NCBI GenBank assembly: GCA_937916125.1 | Contig: CALGGE010000033.1 | Coordinates: 1-50,232 of the forward strand | DNA from: an uncultured Elusimicrobia bacterium | GTDB lineage: Bacteria > Elusimicrobiota > Endomicrobiia > Endomicrobiales > Endomicrobiaceae | Direction: 5' to 3' | Length of the DNA: 50,232 nucleotides | Shown: positions 1-7,949 of the stretch, piece after piece | Position numbering within the stretch: the first letter of the stretch is position 1 | Layout of the letters: each line of letters begins with the position of its first letter | Notes under the pieces: generated by a model | Database searches by the model: none | Seen by the model: the letters and a program-made list of their open reading frames with translations, nothing else | What the model was told of the DNA's origin: nothing | Translations under genes and position numbers: made by a program

Positions 1-2
1 CG

Positions 3-104
3 GATTTGCAGGTGATTTTCATAACGATAAAGAACGTGCTGATGCGGAAGGATATCAACTCTGAGACAGCAGCGACGATGGAGTATTTCAATGGAAGCAA
101 CTGA
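3..104 (+). CDS. Sugar transferase, C-terminal fragment (5' end outside window)
   Basis: The open frame enters from the left edge and stops at TGA 102-104. The 33 visible residues (starting DLQVIFITIKNVLMRKDINS, ending MEYFNGSN) resemble the C-terminus of PglC/WcaJ-type initiating sugar-phosphate transferases, which end in a similar TI..V..R stretch followed by a short T-M-E-F-G tail. Such membrane enzymes transfer a sugar phosphate to undecaprenyl phosphate to start glycan assembly. The stop overlaps the start of the acetyltransferase gene by 14 bases, an arrangement common for the pglC-pglD type pair. Too little is present to name the sugar. Confidence 0.6.
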   Translation, partial: DLQVIFITIKNVLMRKDINSETAATMEYFNGSN

Positions 105-738
105 TAAAGTGTATCTCTACGGAGCCAGCGGACATGCCAAGGTTGTGATGGATATTGCAAGGTTGGCATACGTGGATGTGCCGTGCCTGATTGACGACAA
201 CCCGCAGGTGTATGAACTGGCGGGAAAACCTGTCGTGCATAATGCGGACGGTCTTTCTCCGCTGATTGTGACGATAGGTGACTGCCAAATAAGGCGTAAT
301 ATAGTTTGTAAGCTTGGGGAACGGGAATATGTCACCGTTGTCCATCCCAGTGCTGTTGTTGCCGACAATGCAAAGCTTGGATATGGTACGGTAGTGATGG
401 CTGGGGCCATCCTTAATCCATACGTGGAAGTGGGCAATCATAGCATCATCAATACAGGAGCATTGCTCGACCATGATGTCAAGGTCGGTGACTTCGTACA
501 TATTGCGCCACATTGTACGATTTGCGGTGGAGCAGAAGTCGGTGAAGGTACTTGGGTTGGAGCAGGCTCAACGGTGATACAAGGAATTAAAATAGGAAAG
601 GATTGTTACATTGGTGCCGGTTCGGTGGTCGTGAAAGACATACCGGATGGATGCTTATGCTATGGCAATCCTGCGAGAGTGATAAAAGCAACAAATCAAA
701 TGGCTAAAAATCAGATAGATAAGCTGTTAGGGGGGTAA
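91..738 (+). CDS. NeuD/PglD-family sugar O/N-acetyltransferase
   Basis: A 215-aa protein. The N-terminal 80 residues form a small nucleotide-sugar binding domain (YLYGASGHAKVVMDIA). A left-handed beta-helix of hexapeptide repeats follows (about residues 88-190: LGYGTVVMAGAILNPYVEVG and AEVGEGTWVGAGSTVIQGI), ending with the YGNPARVIK closing motif typical of the family. Members acetylate UDP-4-amino sugars (PglD) or sialic acids (NeuD) in the cytoplasm for surface glycans. It overlaps the preceding sugar-transferase frame by 14 bases. The sequence around the ATG has no strong ribosome site, consistent with translational coupling. GC is clearly higher than in the DNA right of 2545. The exact substrate cannot be read from the sequence. 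Confidence 0.85.
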   Translation: MEATDKVYLYGASGHAKVVMDIARLAYVDVPCLIDDNPQVYELAGKPVVHNADGLSPLIVTIGDCQIRRNIVCKLGEREYVTVVHPSAVVADNAKLGYGTVVMAGAILNPYVEVGNHSIINTGALLDHDVKVGDFVHIAPHCTICGGAEVGEGTWVGAGSTVIQGIKIGKDCYIGAGSVVVKDIPDGCLCYGNPARVIKATNQMAKNQIDKLLGG

Positions 739-783
739 ATTCTTAGTTAAAAGTTTAGAGTTTAGAATTAATAGTTTTGTGTG

Positions 784-794
784 GGGCTGCGCCC
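784..794. repeat. GGGC-TGC-GCCC triloop mini-hairpin
   Basis: A perfect 4-bp stem around a 3-base loop (GGGC TGC GCCC) in the 78-base gap before the ATP-grasp gene. Its reverse complement has the GCGCAGC centre, of the GCGNAGC mini-hairpin type. It is followed by a strong AAGGAGG ribosome site. Confidence 0.4.
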
Positions 795-816
795 TTAGAG
801 AAAGGAGGGTGGCCGC

Positions 817-1773
817 ATGAAGCACAATATTCTGATTACCTCTGCCGGACAACGGGTGGCGTTGGTAAAAGATTTCCAAGAGACATTACAGAGATTCTTC
901 AATGATGGAAAAGTCTATACAACAGATATGAACCCCAGGTTGGCACCAGCAGCCTACGTAAGCGACGGTTGTTGTGAGGTGCCAAGGTGCACTTCTGAGG
1001 ACTATATTGAATCACTGTTGACAATTTGCTTGGGAAATGAGATTGGTTTGATAGTACCAACGATAGATACGGAGTTGGCTATTTTGTCTGCCAATAAAGA
1101 GATATTTGCCAAGCAGGGAATCACGGTTTCGGTTTCTGATTACGACTTCGTGATGATGTGCCGTGATAAGCGCAACACGGGAAAGTTCTTTGAGAAACAC
1201 GGCATCAGGGTACCCAAAGCAATTGATAAGTATCATCCCGCCTTCCCGCTGTTTGCCAAACCCTACGATGGTTCGCTGAGTACCAACCTGCATTACATCA
1301 AGAATGCTGAGGAACTGACGGAGGAGATATTGAACGACCCGAAGCTGCTATTCATGGAGTATATTGACAAGGAGGTATATAAGGAATACACAGTGGATAA
1401 GTACTATGGAAAAGACCACAAGGTAAAGTGCATCGTGCCAAGGGAGCGCATCAAGATAAGGGCTGGGGAAATCAATAAAGGACTGACAGAGAAAGAACCG
1501 CTGACGCAATACCTCTATGACTGGCTGGAAACGATTGACGGGTGCATAGGCTGTATCTGCATTCAGTTGTTCCTGAATCCTCAAACTGGTGATGTGGTCG
1601 GAATTGAGATTAATCCTCGTTTTGGAGGTGGTTATCCGCAGACTTACGCTGCTGGTGGAAACTACCCTGAATACTTGATAAGAGAGTATTTCCTTGGGGA
1701 AAAGATAGAATATTTTGATGGTTGGAAGAATCATCAGTTGATGTTAAGATATGACGATGCCGTGTATGTGTAA
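817..1773 (+). CDS. ATP-grasp (CarB-like) ligase of a glycan locus
   Basis: A 318-aa protein preceded by a strong Shine-Dalgarno (AAAGGAGG, about 12 bases before ATG). It begins ILITSAGQRVALVKDF, the pre-ATP-grasp Rossmann-like start of carbamoyl-phosphate-synthase-like ATP-grasp enzymes. It contains FAKPYDGSLST (nucleotide-binding Lys, about residue 148), MEYIDKEVYKEYTVD (about 180-195) and the metal-binding VGIEINPRFGGGYP (about residues 269-283). Such enzymes couple ATP hydrolysis to ligation of a carboxylate to an amine and are frequent beside a HAD hydrolase in capsule or O-antigen loci, where their exact product is mostly unknown. The 3' end overlaps the next gene by 23 bases. It belongs to the GC-richer block. 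Confidence 0.8.
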   Translation: MKHNILITSAGQRVALVKDFQETLQRFFNDGKVYTTDMNPRLAPAAYVSDGCCEVPRCTSEDYIESLLTICLGNEIGLIVPTIDTELAILSANKEIFAKQGITVSVSDYDFVMMCRDKRNTGKFFEKHGIRVPKAIDKYHPAFPLFAKPYDGSLSTNLHYIKNAEELTEEILNDPKLLFMEYIDKEVYKEYTVDKYYGKDHKVKCIVPRERIKIRAGEINKGLTEKEPLTQYLYDWLETIDGCIGCICIQLFLNPQTGDVVGIEINPRFGGGYPQTYAAGGNYPEYLIREYFLGEKIEYFDGWKNHQLMLRYDDAVYV

Positions 1774-2449
1774 GAAGGTTGTAGTCTTCGACCTTGATGA
1801 TACCTTGTATAAGGAGATTGACTTCTTGAAATCAGGGTATCGGAAGGTTGCGGAGTTGGTTGAGAAGCGTTACGGGATTGATGCTTGGGAGACATACGAC
1901 CAGATGATAAAATGGTATCATCGTAGTGAGAATGTCTTTGCAAACTTGAATGAAAAGTATGGGATAGATAATCCCATTAGTGATTATCTGAATGTATATA
2001 GGTATCATCATCCGACTATAAGTCTGTCGCAAGGAGTTAACGAAACATTGGATGCACTGAAAGAAGCCGGTTGCGAACTGGCTATCATTACTGATGGCCG
2101 GGAGATAACTCAGAAACAGAAGATTGAGGCATTGGGGCTGGTGAAGTGGATTCCGCAGGAACTAGTCTTTATCAATGAGGATAAGAAGTATTTCAAACCT
2201 AATCATTGGAGCTTTGACAGGATGATGTTGAAGTGCTATGAAAGGTATCCTAATGTGGAGTTGAAGTTTTATTATGTGGGCGATAACCCAGAGAAAGATT
2301 TTTTAGCTCCGAACGAATTAGGTTGGGAAACGGTTTGCTTGGAGGATGATGGGAGGAATATTCATCAGCAGAGTTTTGAGATGGTAGAAAAGTATCTGTC
2401 ACGGTATTACATAAAGAACTTTGTTGAACTAATAGATATTATCAGATAG
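1751..2449 (+). CDS. HAD-superfamily hydrolase
   Basis: A 232-aa protein with HAD motif I VVFDLDDTLY (about residues 10-19, both catalytic Asp present), motif II ITDGRE (about 112-117), a motif III Lys near KYFKPNHWSF and motif IV YVGDNPEKDF (about 176-185). The helical cap sits between motifs I and II (subclass I). The family dephosphorylates small phospho-metabolites. Placed after the ATP-grasp gene and overlapping it by 23 bases, it probably acts in the same surface-glycan pathway. The start may be ATG 1751, 1757 or 1766; 1751 is kept because nothing separates them. This is the last complete gene of the GC-richer left block. Confidence 0.82.
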   Translation: MTMPCMCKKVVVFDLDDTLYKEIDFLKSGYRKVAELVEKRYGIDAWETYDQMIKWYHRSENVFANLNEKYGIDNPISDYLNVYRYHHPTISLSQGVNETLDALKEAGCELAIITDGREITQKQKIEALGLVKWIPQELVFINEDKKYFKPNHWSFDRMMLKCYERYPNVELKFYYVGDNPEKDFLAPNELGWETVCLEDDGRNIHQQSFEMVEKYLSRYYIKNFVELIDIIR

Positions 2450-2545
2450 GAATGTTGCCTGATACAGAATTGTTTTCTGGCAAAGTTCGGCAAAATATAG
2501 GGCGTTAGCGACATTCTTGACGGTTGTTAGGCATACGAGAATCCG

Positions 2546-2929
2546 TGTAAATTTATAAAAATGATAGAACTTCAAGGCGGAGATGTTAAAGTTATTGAAG
2601 ATTATTCTTTATTCGGCAAAGCAGGAAATATTTATACCGTTAAAGCCGAAAAAGACGGATATATGAAATATGTTAATACAAGAAATATCGGCATAGCGGC
2701 ATGTCTTCTCGGAGCCGGACGTTTAAAAACGGAAGATAAAACAGATCCCGTCAGCGGAATAATTTTTAATAAAAAATCAGGCGATAAAATTTTAAAGAAT
2801 GATATCCTTTTCGAGTTGCATTACAATAAAGCCGATATTGATAATGTTTTAAAAATTTTAAAAGATTCTTATATCATAACGGAAGAAAAACCGAAAGAAA
2901 TAAAAAGGATAAAAGAAGTCATAATCTAA
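2546..2929 (+). pseudogene. Pyrimidine-nucleoside phosphorylase, C-terminal fragment only
   Basis: The frame from about 2549 (KFIKMIELQGGD, then VIEDYSL and IGIAACLLGAGR) matches the start of the C-terminal domain of thymidine/pyrimidine nucleoside phosphorylases, which read approximately KF..MI..QGGD....DY and later ...LGAGR....D..D...G. The homology begins upstream of the ATG at 2561, and an in-frame TAG lies at 2528-2530. The N-terminal roughly 300 residues carrying the active site are therefore missing. The preceding 100 bases look like the foreign left block. The gene has been cut at about 2545, by insertion/replacement or by mis-assembly. A separate domain translated from ATG 2561 (122 aa) would have no catalytic site. 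Confidence 0.75.
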
Positions 2930-2967
2930 AAATAATTTATATTTATAATAAAAACTATAGGAACAAA

Positions 2968-4902
2968 ATGACAGAAAATGAATGGTTGATTCAGGATGTT
3001 GATAAAAACTTATTATCCGATTTAAAACAACATATAAATTTACCTGAAACGGTTTTAAAAGTTTTATTAAGCAGAGGATTTAAAGATGTTAAATCCGTAG
3101 AGGATTTTGTTTTCCCGAAAAAGGAAATTTTATTTAATCCGTTCCTTTTTGATGATATGCATAAAACCGTAGTCAGAATTCACGAGGCAATAGAATCCGG
3201 AGAAAAAATATTGATATATGCGGACAGAGATGTTGACGGTGTAACGTCTTTGTCTATTTTGTACGATACCATATCGGTGTTGGGGGGAAAAGTCGTTTGG
3301 TATGTTCCGTCGGATGAGGGATACGGTATTTCGCCTGCCGTATTGGATAAATATAAAAACGACGGTGTAACTCTTGTAATAACCGTAGATTGCGGAATAT
3401 CGACGGTGTCGGAAGTGGATTATGCAAACTCCATAGGTATTCAGGTTATTATTACCGATCATCATAAACCGCCTCAAGACGGGCTTCCGAAAGCTTTTTC
3501 CGTTATTGATGCCAAAATCGATACGTGTAAATATCCGTTTAAAGAGTTGGCAGGTTGCGGAGTTGCTTTTAAAGTATCGCAGGCATTGATGCAAACCTAC
3601 GGAAAATATTTTGATAAGAAAATTGCCGTTGTTGCCAAACGCGGAGACAGAGGTTATATTATTTCTCTTGTTAACGGTATTGTTATTTCCGAAGAAGAAA
3701 AAAATTTAAATGAGATAAATTTTGACGAGTATTCGAAAGTAATAATAAATGATGAAACTTCCGCGTCGCAAATTCTTTGCGATTCGGCTCATCGTTTACT
3801 TTCGGAATATTATAAAACGGAATTTTACGAAGACGGCAGAATGTTGGAGTTTTTTGAAAATAACATCGATCTTGTTGCATTGGGTTCAATTGCCGATATT
3901 GTACCGCTTGAAAGCGAAAACAGAATTCTCGTGCAAAGCGGTCTTGCAATGTTAAAACAAAATCCTAAAAAAAGATTGGGACTGAGTTATATATTTGAAG
4001 AATGTCTTAAAAAACAGTTGATGTGTGCAAAATCAATAGCATGGTATGTCGCTCCCATGATAAATGCCGCAGGAAGAATGAATAAAGCAAGCGTTGCGGC
4101 GGAACTTTTGCTCGCCGATAACGAATATAAAGCAAATACTTTTTTCGTCGAGTTAAAAAAATTAAATGACGAAAGAAAAGAAATTCAAAACGAAAACGTA
4201 AAACAGTTTGATATTCTGTTGCAGGAACAGTGCGATATCGAGAAAGATAATATTTTTGTCGTATTTGCAAAAGATTTACCGCACGGAGTTACCGGTATAG
4301 TTGCAAGTAAAATAATGAAACTTTACAGTAAACCCGTAATACTTTTTATAGAGGATAAAGGAACTGACGAGGCGACGGGTTCGTGCAGATCCATTGACGG
4401 TTTTGATATAGTTTCCGCTCTTGATAAAACTAAAGATTTGCTTGTTAAATTCGGCGGACATACACAGGCTGCGGGAGTAACGATAAAACTTGATAAAATT
4501 GAAGAGTTCAGAAAAAAAATAAAAAATATTGCCGATGAAGCCATATCCGAAGAAATGACAACAAAGAAATTTACCGTCGATTGCGAGTTAAAAATTTCGG
4601 AGACAAACAAAGAAACGTATGAAGATATGAATATATTGGAACCGTTTGGAGCGGCAAACGCACAACCGACATTTCTGTTGAGAAATGTTGAGTTTGAAGA
4701 TGTTTGTATAATAGGACCGAATAAAGATCATTTGAAATTAAAGATTTTTAAAGACGGAACATATATCAATGCTCTTTTTTGGAGTGCGGCAAAATATAAA
4801 GACGAATTTAACTATAAAGACAAATTTGATATAGTTTTTAATATGGACATAAACAAAGGGAATTTTCAATTGATAATTTTGGATGCACGAAAAAACAGTT
4901 GA
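2968..4902 (+). CDS. recJ: Single-stranded-DNA-specific exonuclease RecJ
   Basis: A 644-aa protein with the DHH phosphoesterase signature: motif I DRDVDGVTS (D86 onward), motif III TDHHKPP (D164-H166), ELAGCGVAFK, the GSIADIVPL block and the DHHA1 motif GGHTQAAG (residues 496-503). A C-terminal OB-fold follows. RecJ degrades single-stranded DNA 5' to 3' during recombination and mismatch or base-excision repair. It is longer than the roughly 570-aa E. coli form because about 85 residues (about 212-297) are inserted between the AGCGVAFK and SIADIVPL blocks. AGGAAC precedes the start. The stop TGA lies inside a CAGTTGATGAGTTGAATG tract resembling the dispersed 8-bp repeat. Confidence 0.95.
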   Translation: MTENEWLIQDVDKNLLSDLKQHINLPETVLKVLLSRGFKDVKSVEDFVFPKKEILFNPFLFDDMHKTVVRIHEAIESGEKILIYADRDVDGVTSLSILYDTISVLGGKVVWYVPSDEGYGISPAVLDKYKNDGVTLVITVDCGISTVSEVDYANSIGIQVIITDHHKPPQDGLPKAFSVIDAKIDTCKYPFKELAGCGVAFKVSQALMQTYGKYFDKKIAVVAKRGDRGYIISLVNGIVISEEEKNLNEINFDEYSKVIINDETSASQILCDSAHRLLSEYYKTEFYEDGRMLEFFENNIDLVALGSIADIVPLESENRILVQSGLAMLKQNPKKRLGLSYIFEECLKKQLMCAKSIAWYVAPMINAAGRMNKASVAAELLLADNEYKANTFFVELKKLNDERKEIQNENVKQFDILLQEQCDIEKDNIFVVFAKDLPHGVTGIVASKIMKLYSKPVILFIEDKGTDEATGSCRSIDGFDIVSALDKTKDLLVKFGGHTQAAGVTIKLDKIEEFRKKIKNIADEAISEEMTTKKFTVDCELKISETNKETYEDMNILEPFGAANAQPTFLLRNVEFEDVCIIGPNKDHLKLKIFKDGTYINALFWSAAKYKDEFNYKDKFDIVFNMDINKGNFQLIILDARKNS

Positions 4903-4982
4903 TGAGTTGAATGATTTTTGATTTTTTTCAACCGTTCGACTTTTCTGTCGTTAAAACAAAAAATACGAAAGGCATTTTTTAT

Positions 4983-5011
4983 TTGACAGTTTTTTTTTGA
5001 ATTGATACAAT
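4983..5011 (+). promoter_or_regulatory. ppdK promoter, TTGACA-17-TACAAT
   Basis: TTGACA at 4983-4988, a 17-base T-rich spacer, then TACAAT at 5006-5011. This leaves an untranslated leader of about 140 bases before ppdK. It is the only strong promoter in the 254-base recJ-ppdK gap. Confidence 0.75.
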
Positions 5012-5096
5012 TTTTGGATTATTATAACAGCAGATGAGAGTTTAGAGTTGGATGTCGAAAGTAAAAATACATTGAGCTTCTCGGTGTCGCAACTAA

Positions 5097-5115
5097 GAAA
5101 ATGTAAAACATTTTC
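5097..5115. promoter_or_regulatory. Leader hairpin GAAAATGT-AAA-ACATTTTC before ppdK
   Basis: A perfect 8-bp stem with an AAA triloop in the ppdK leader, about 30 bases before its AAGGAG ribosome site. Similar triloop hairpins precede other well-expressed genes here. It has no U-tract, so it is unlikely to be a terminator. Confidence 0.5.
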
Positions 5116-5156
5116 GATCTCGGCTCCTCAGCTAAATTAAATAAGGAGAAAGCAGT

Positions 5157-7883
5157 ATGGCGAAATTCGTTTATTCGTTTGGTGGCGGAAAAGCAGACGG
5201 TAACGGCAGTATGAGAAACCTTCTGGGCGGAAAAGGTGCTAACCTTGCCGAAATGGCAGGAAAAGTTAAACTTCCCGTTCCTCCGGGATTCACAATCACG
5301 ACAGAGGTTTGTACATACTACTATGACAACAAAAAAACTTATCCTAAAGAACTTGAAAAACAGGTTTCTGCAGCATTAAAATCTGTTGAAAAAATTATGG
5401 GTAAGAAATTCGGCGATTCTAAAGATCCTCTTTTGGTATCGGTAAGATCCGGAGCAAGAGCTTCGATGCCGGGTATGATGGAAACTGTTTTAAATGTAGG
5501 TCTTACATCAAAAACACTTCCGGGACTCATTGCAAAAACTCAGAATGAAAGATTTGCATATGATGCATATAGAAGACTTATTATGATGTATTCCGATGTT
5601 GTTATGGAAAAAGCTGCGGGAATTGAACCTGCAGACGACATGGGTATCAGAAAACAGCTCGAAAGAGTTATGGAAAAAGTTAAAAAAGATAAAGGCGTAA
5701 CAAAAGATACCGACCTTGATGCACAGGATTTGAAAAAACTTTGTGAAGAATTTAAAGTAGTTGTTAAAAAAGTTTTGGGGAAAGAATTTCCCGACGATCC
5801 GATGAAACAGCTTTGGGGCGGAATTTCCGCAGTGTTTGCTTCATGGAACGGTAAGAGAGCAATCGCTTACAGAAAAATCGAAGGTATTCCCGAAGATTGG
5901 GGAACTGCGGTAAACGTTCAAAGCATGGTTTTCGGAAATATGGGTGACAATTCAGCAACCGGTGTTGCTTTCACCAGAAATCCGGCAAACGGAAATGCAC
6001 ATTTCTACGGAGAATATCTCGTAAATGCACAAGGTGAAGACGTTGTTGCAGGTATCAGAACTCCGGCTTCCATCAACGAAGCAACAAAAACCGAACAGAA
6101 CAAAGGCGAAGTTTCTCTCGAGAAATTTATGCCTAAAGTTTATAAAGAACTTGATTCAATCCAGAAAAAACTCGAAAAACATTACAGAGATATGCTTGAT
6201 ATAGAATTCACGATTCAGGAAGGAAAATTGTGGATGCTTCAGTGCAGAGTCGGAAAGAGAAACGGTCCGGCTGCAGTTAAAATGGCACTTGATATGTTGA
6301 AAGAAAAACTCATTACGAAAGAAGAAGCCGTATTGAGAGTATCTCCCGCACAGTTGGATGAATTATTACATCCTATCATAGATTCCAAAGCGGAAAAAGG
6401 TGCAAAGATTTTGGCTAAAGGTCTTCCTGCAGGTCCGGGAGGAGCAAACGGTCAGATAATATTTTCCGCCGAAGATGCAGTTGCTTGGGCAAAGAAAGGT
6501 AAAAAAGTTATTCTCGTCAGAGAAGAAACAAACCCTGAAGATGTTGAAGGTATGAGAGCAGCTCAGGCAGTATTAACCGCAAGAGGCGGTATGACCTCAC
6601 ATGCGGCACTTGTTGCAAGAGGATGGGGAAAATGCTGTATCGTAGGTTGTGCCGATGTTTCCGTTGATTTGGCAAAGAAAACCATGACAATCGGCGACAA
6701 AAAATATAAAGAAGGCGATTATATAACTCTTAACGGAACAAAAGGTTTTGTTTATGACGGAGCATTGGCAATGGTTGATGCAACGGAAAACAAAATTTTG
6801 TTCGATTTCTTAAAGATTTGCGATTCCATTAAGAGACTTAAAATCAGAACAAATGCAGATAATCCTGCAGATGCTAAGAAAGCAAGAGCTTTCGGTGCTG
6901 AAGGTATCGGACTTTTCAGAACGGAACATATGTTCTACGGTGAAAATTCCGAAAAGCCTTTATTTGCATTGAGAAAAATGATTGCTTCCGCAACAACCGA
7001 AGAAAGAAAGAAAGCTTTGGACGAAATGTTCCCGTATATGAAAGCAAGTATTAAAGGAACAATGGAAGCTATGGACGGATATGCAGTAACAATCAGATTG
7101 CTTGATCCTCCTCTTCACGAATTTATCCCCAGAGAAAAAGCTCAGCAGGAAATAATTGCAAAGAGCTTGAAGATTTCTTTGGATGAATTCAAAGCAAGAG
7201 CGGAATCTCTTCATGAATCTAACCCGATGATGGGACACAGAGGAGTAAGACTCGGTGTAACTTATCCCGAAATAACGGAATATCAGGTTAGAGCTATATT
7301 TGAAGTTGCTGTTGAACTTTTGAAGAAAGGCAAAAAAGTTCATCCTGAAATAATGGTTCCTGTTGTTTGTACCGAAAATGAATTGAAACTTCAGAAAGCT
7401 ATCGTTGAAAAAGTTCACGAAGAAGTTTTAAAGAAAGCTAAAGTTAAAAAGCTTGATTACTCTTTCGGAACAATGATAGAAATTCCGAGAGCTGCATTAA
7501 CTGCGGATAAACTTGCAAATGTTGCAGAGTTCTTCTCTTTCGGAACAAACGATTTAACTCAGATGAGTTTCGGTTTCTCGAGAGATGACGTAGGTGCTTT
7601 CTTGGGCGACTATCAGGAAAAGAAAATATTGCCTGCAGATCCTTTCCAGACGATAGATCAGGAAGGTGTAGGACAATTGATTAAGCTCGGACTTGAAAAA
7701 GGAAGAAGCGTAAGAAAAGGAATGAAAATCGGTATCTGCGGAGAACACGGCGGAGAACCTAAATCCGTTGAATTCTGCAATGCTATCGGAATGACTTATG
7801 TTTCATGCTCTCCTTTCAGAGTACCTATAGCAAGGCTCGCCGCAGCACAGGCAGTTGCAAAAGAAAAGAAATCTAAGAAATAG
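5157..7883 (+). CDS. ppdK: Pyruvate, phosphate dikinase
   Basis: A 908-aa full-length PPDK. The N-terminal ATP-grasp region starts FGGGKADGNGSMRNLLGGKG. The central phosphohistidine domain has GGMTSHAALVARGWGK (catalytic His482). The C-terminal TIM barrel has MMGHRGVRLG, SFGTNDLTQM and GICGEHGGEP (catalytic Cys861). It interconverts pyruvate + ATP + Pi and PEP + AMP + PPi in the cytoplasm. In anaerobes with a PPi economy it often runs in the ATP-forming direction. AAGGAGA precedes the ATG. It is monocistronic, with its own promoter upstream and a strong terminator downstream. With hppA (36483) and ackA (14503) in the same window, it supports PPi-linked glycolysis. Confidence 0.98.
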   Translation: MAKFVYSFGGGKADGNGSMRNLLGGKGANLAEMAGKVKLPVPPGFTITTEVCTYYYDNKKTYPKELEKQVSAALKSVEKIMGKKFGDSKDPLLVSVRSGARASMPGMMETVLNVGLTSKTLPGLIAKTQNERFAYDAYRRLIMMYSDVVMEKAAGIEPADDMGIRKQLERVMEKVKKDKGVTKDTDLDAQDLKKLCEEFKVVVKKVLGKEFPDDPMKQLWGGISAVFASWNGKRAIAYRKIEGIPEDWGTAVNVQSMVFGNMGDNSATGVAFTRNPANGNAHFYGEYLVNAQGEDVVAGIRTPASINEATKTEQNKGEVSLEKFMPKVYKELDSIQKKLEKHYRDMLDIEFTIQEGKLWMLQCRVGKRNGPAAVKMALDMLKEKLITKEEAVLRVSPAQLDELLHPIIDSKAEKGAKILAKGLPAGPGGANGQIIFSAEDAVAWAKKGKKVILVREETNPEDVEGMRAAQAVLTARGGMTSHAALVARGWGKCCIVGCADVSVDLAKKTMTIGDKKYKEGDYITLNGTKGFVYDGALAMVDATENKILFDFLKICDSIKRLKIRTNADNPADAKKARAFGAEGIGLFRTEHMFYGENSEKPLFALRKMIASATTEERKKALDEMFPYMKASIKGTMEAMDGYAVTIRLLDPPLHEFIPREKAQQEIIAKSLKISLDEFKARAESLHESNPMMGHRGVRLGVTYPEITEYQVRAIFEVAVELLKKGKKVHPEIMVPVVCTENELKLQKAIVEKVHEEVLKKAKVKKLDYSFGTMIEIPRAALTADKLANVAEFFSFGTNDLTQMSFGFSRDDVGAFLGDYQEKKILPADPFQTIDQEGVGQLIKLGLEKGRSVRKGMKIGICGEHGGEPKSVEFCNAIGMTYVSCSPFRVPIARLAAAQAVAKEKKSKK

Positions 7884-7897
7884 ATTCAATAAAATAT

Positions 7898-7933
7898 TAA
7901 ATCGGGTTGATGTTATCGTCAACCCGATTTAAT
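7898..7933 (+). terminator. ppdK terminator
   Basis: A perfect 14-bp stem (TTAAATCGGGTTGA / TCAACCCGATTTAA) with an 8-base loop, 15 bases after the ppdK stop. The T-tract is short, but stem strength and position fit a rho-independent terminator. Confidence 0.75.
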
Positions 7934-7949
7934 TTAAGCAGGACAAATT

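Noticed and set aside
1..2449. Left block as a genomic island with its own mobility genes
   Set aside because: No integrase, transposase, att-like repeats or tRNA at the only visible boundary.
2452..2508. Short frame MLPDTELFSGKVRQNIGR resembling an ABC-exporter segment (LFSGxVRxNI)
   Set aside because: Only 18 codons before a stop, no other ABC motif on either side; likely chance or too short a relic to claim.
747..5055. Shared GTTTAGAGTT wording at 750-770 and 5038-5050 as evidence that the left block is native
   Set aside because: Ten bases of low-complexity sequence are too little to link the two regions.
7898..7933. ppdK 3' inverted repeat as a regulator binding site
   Set aside because: Position right after the stop and between separate units fits a terminator better.
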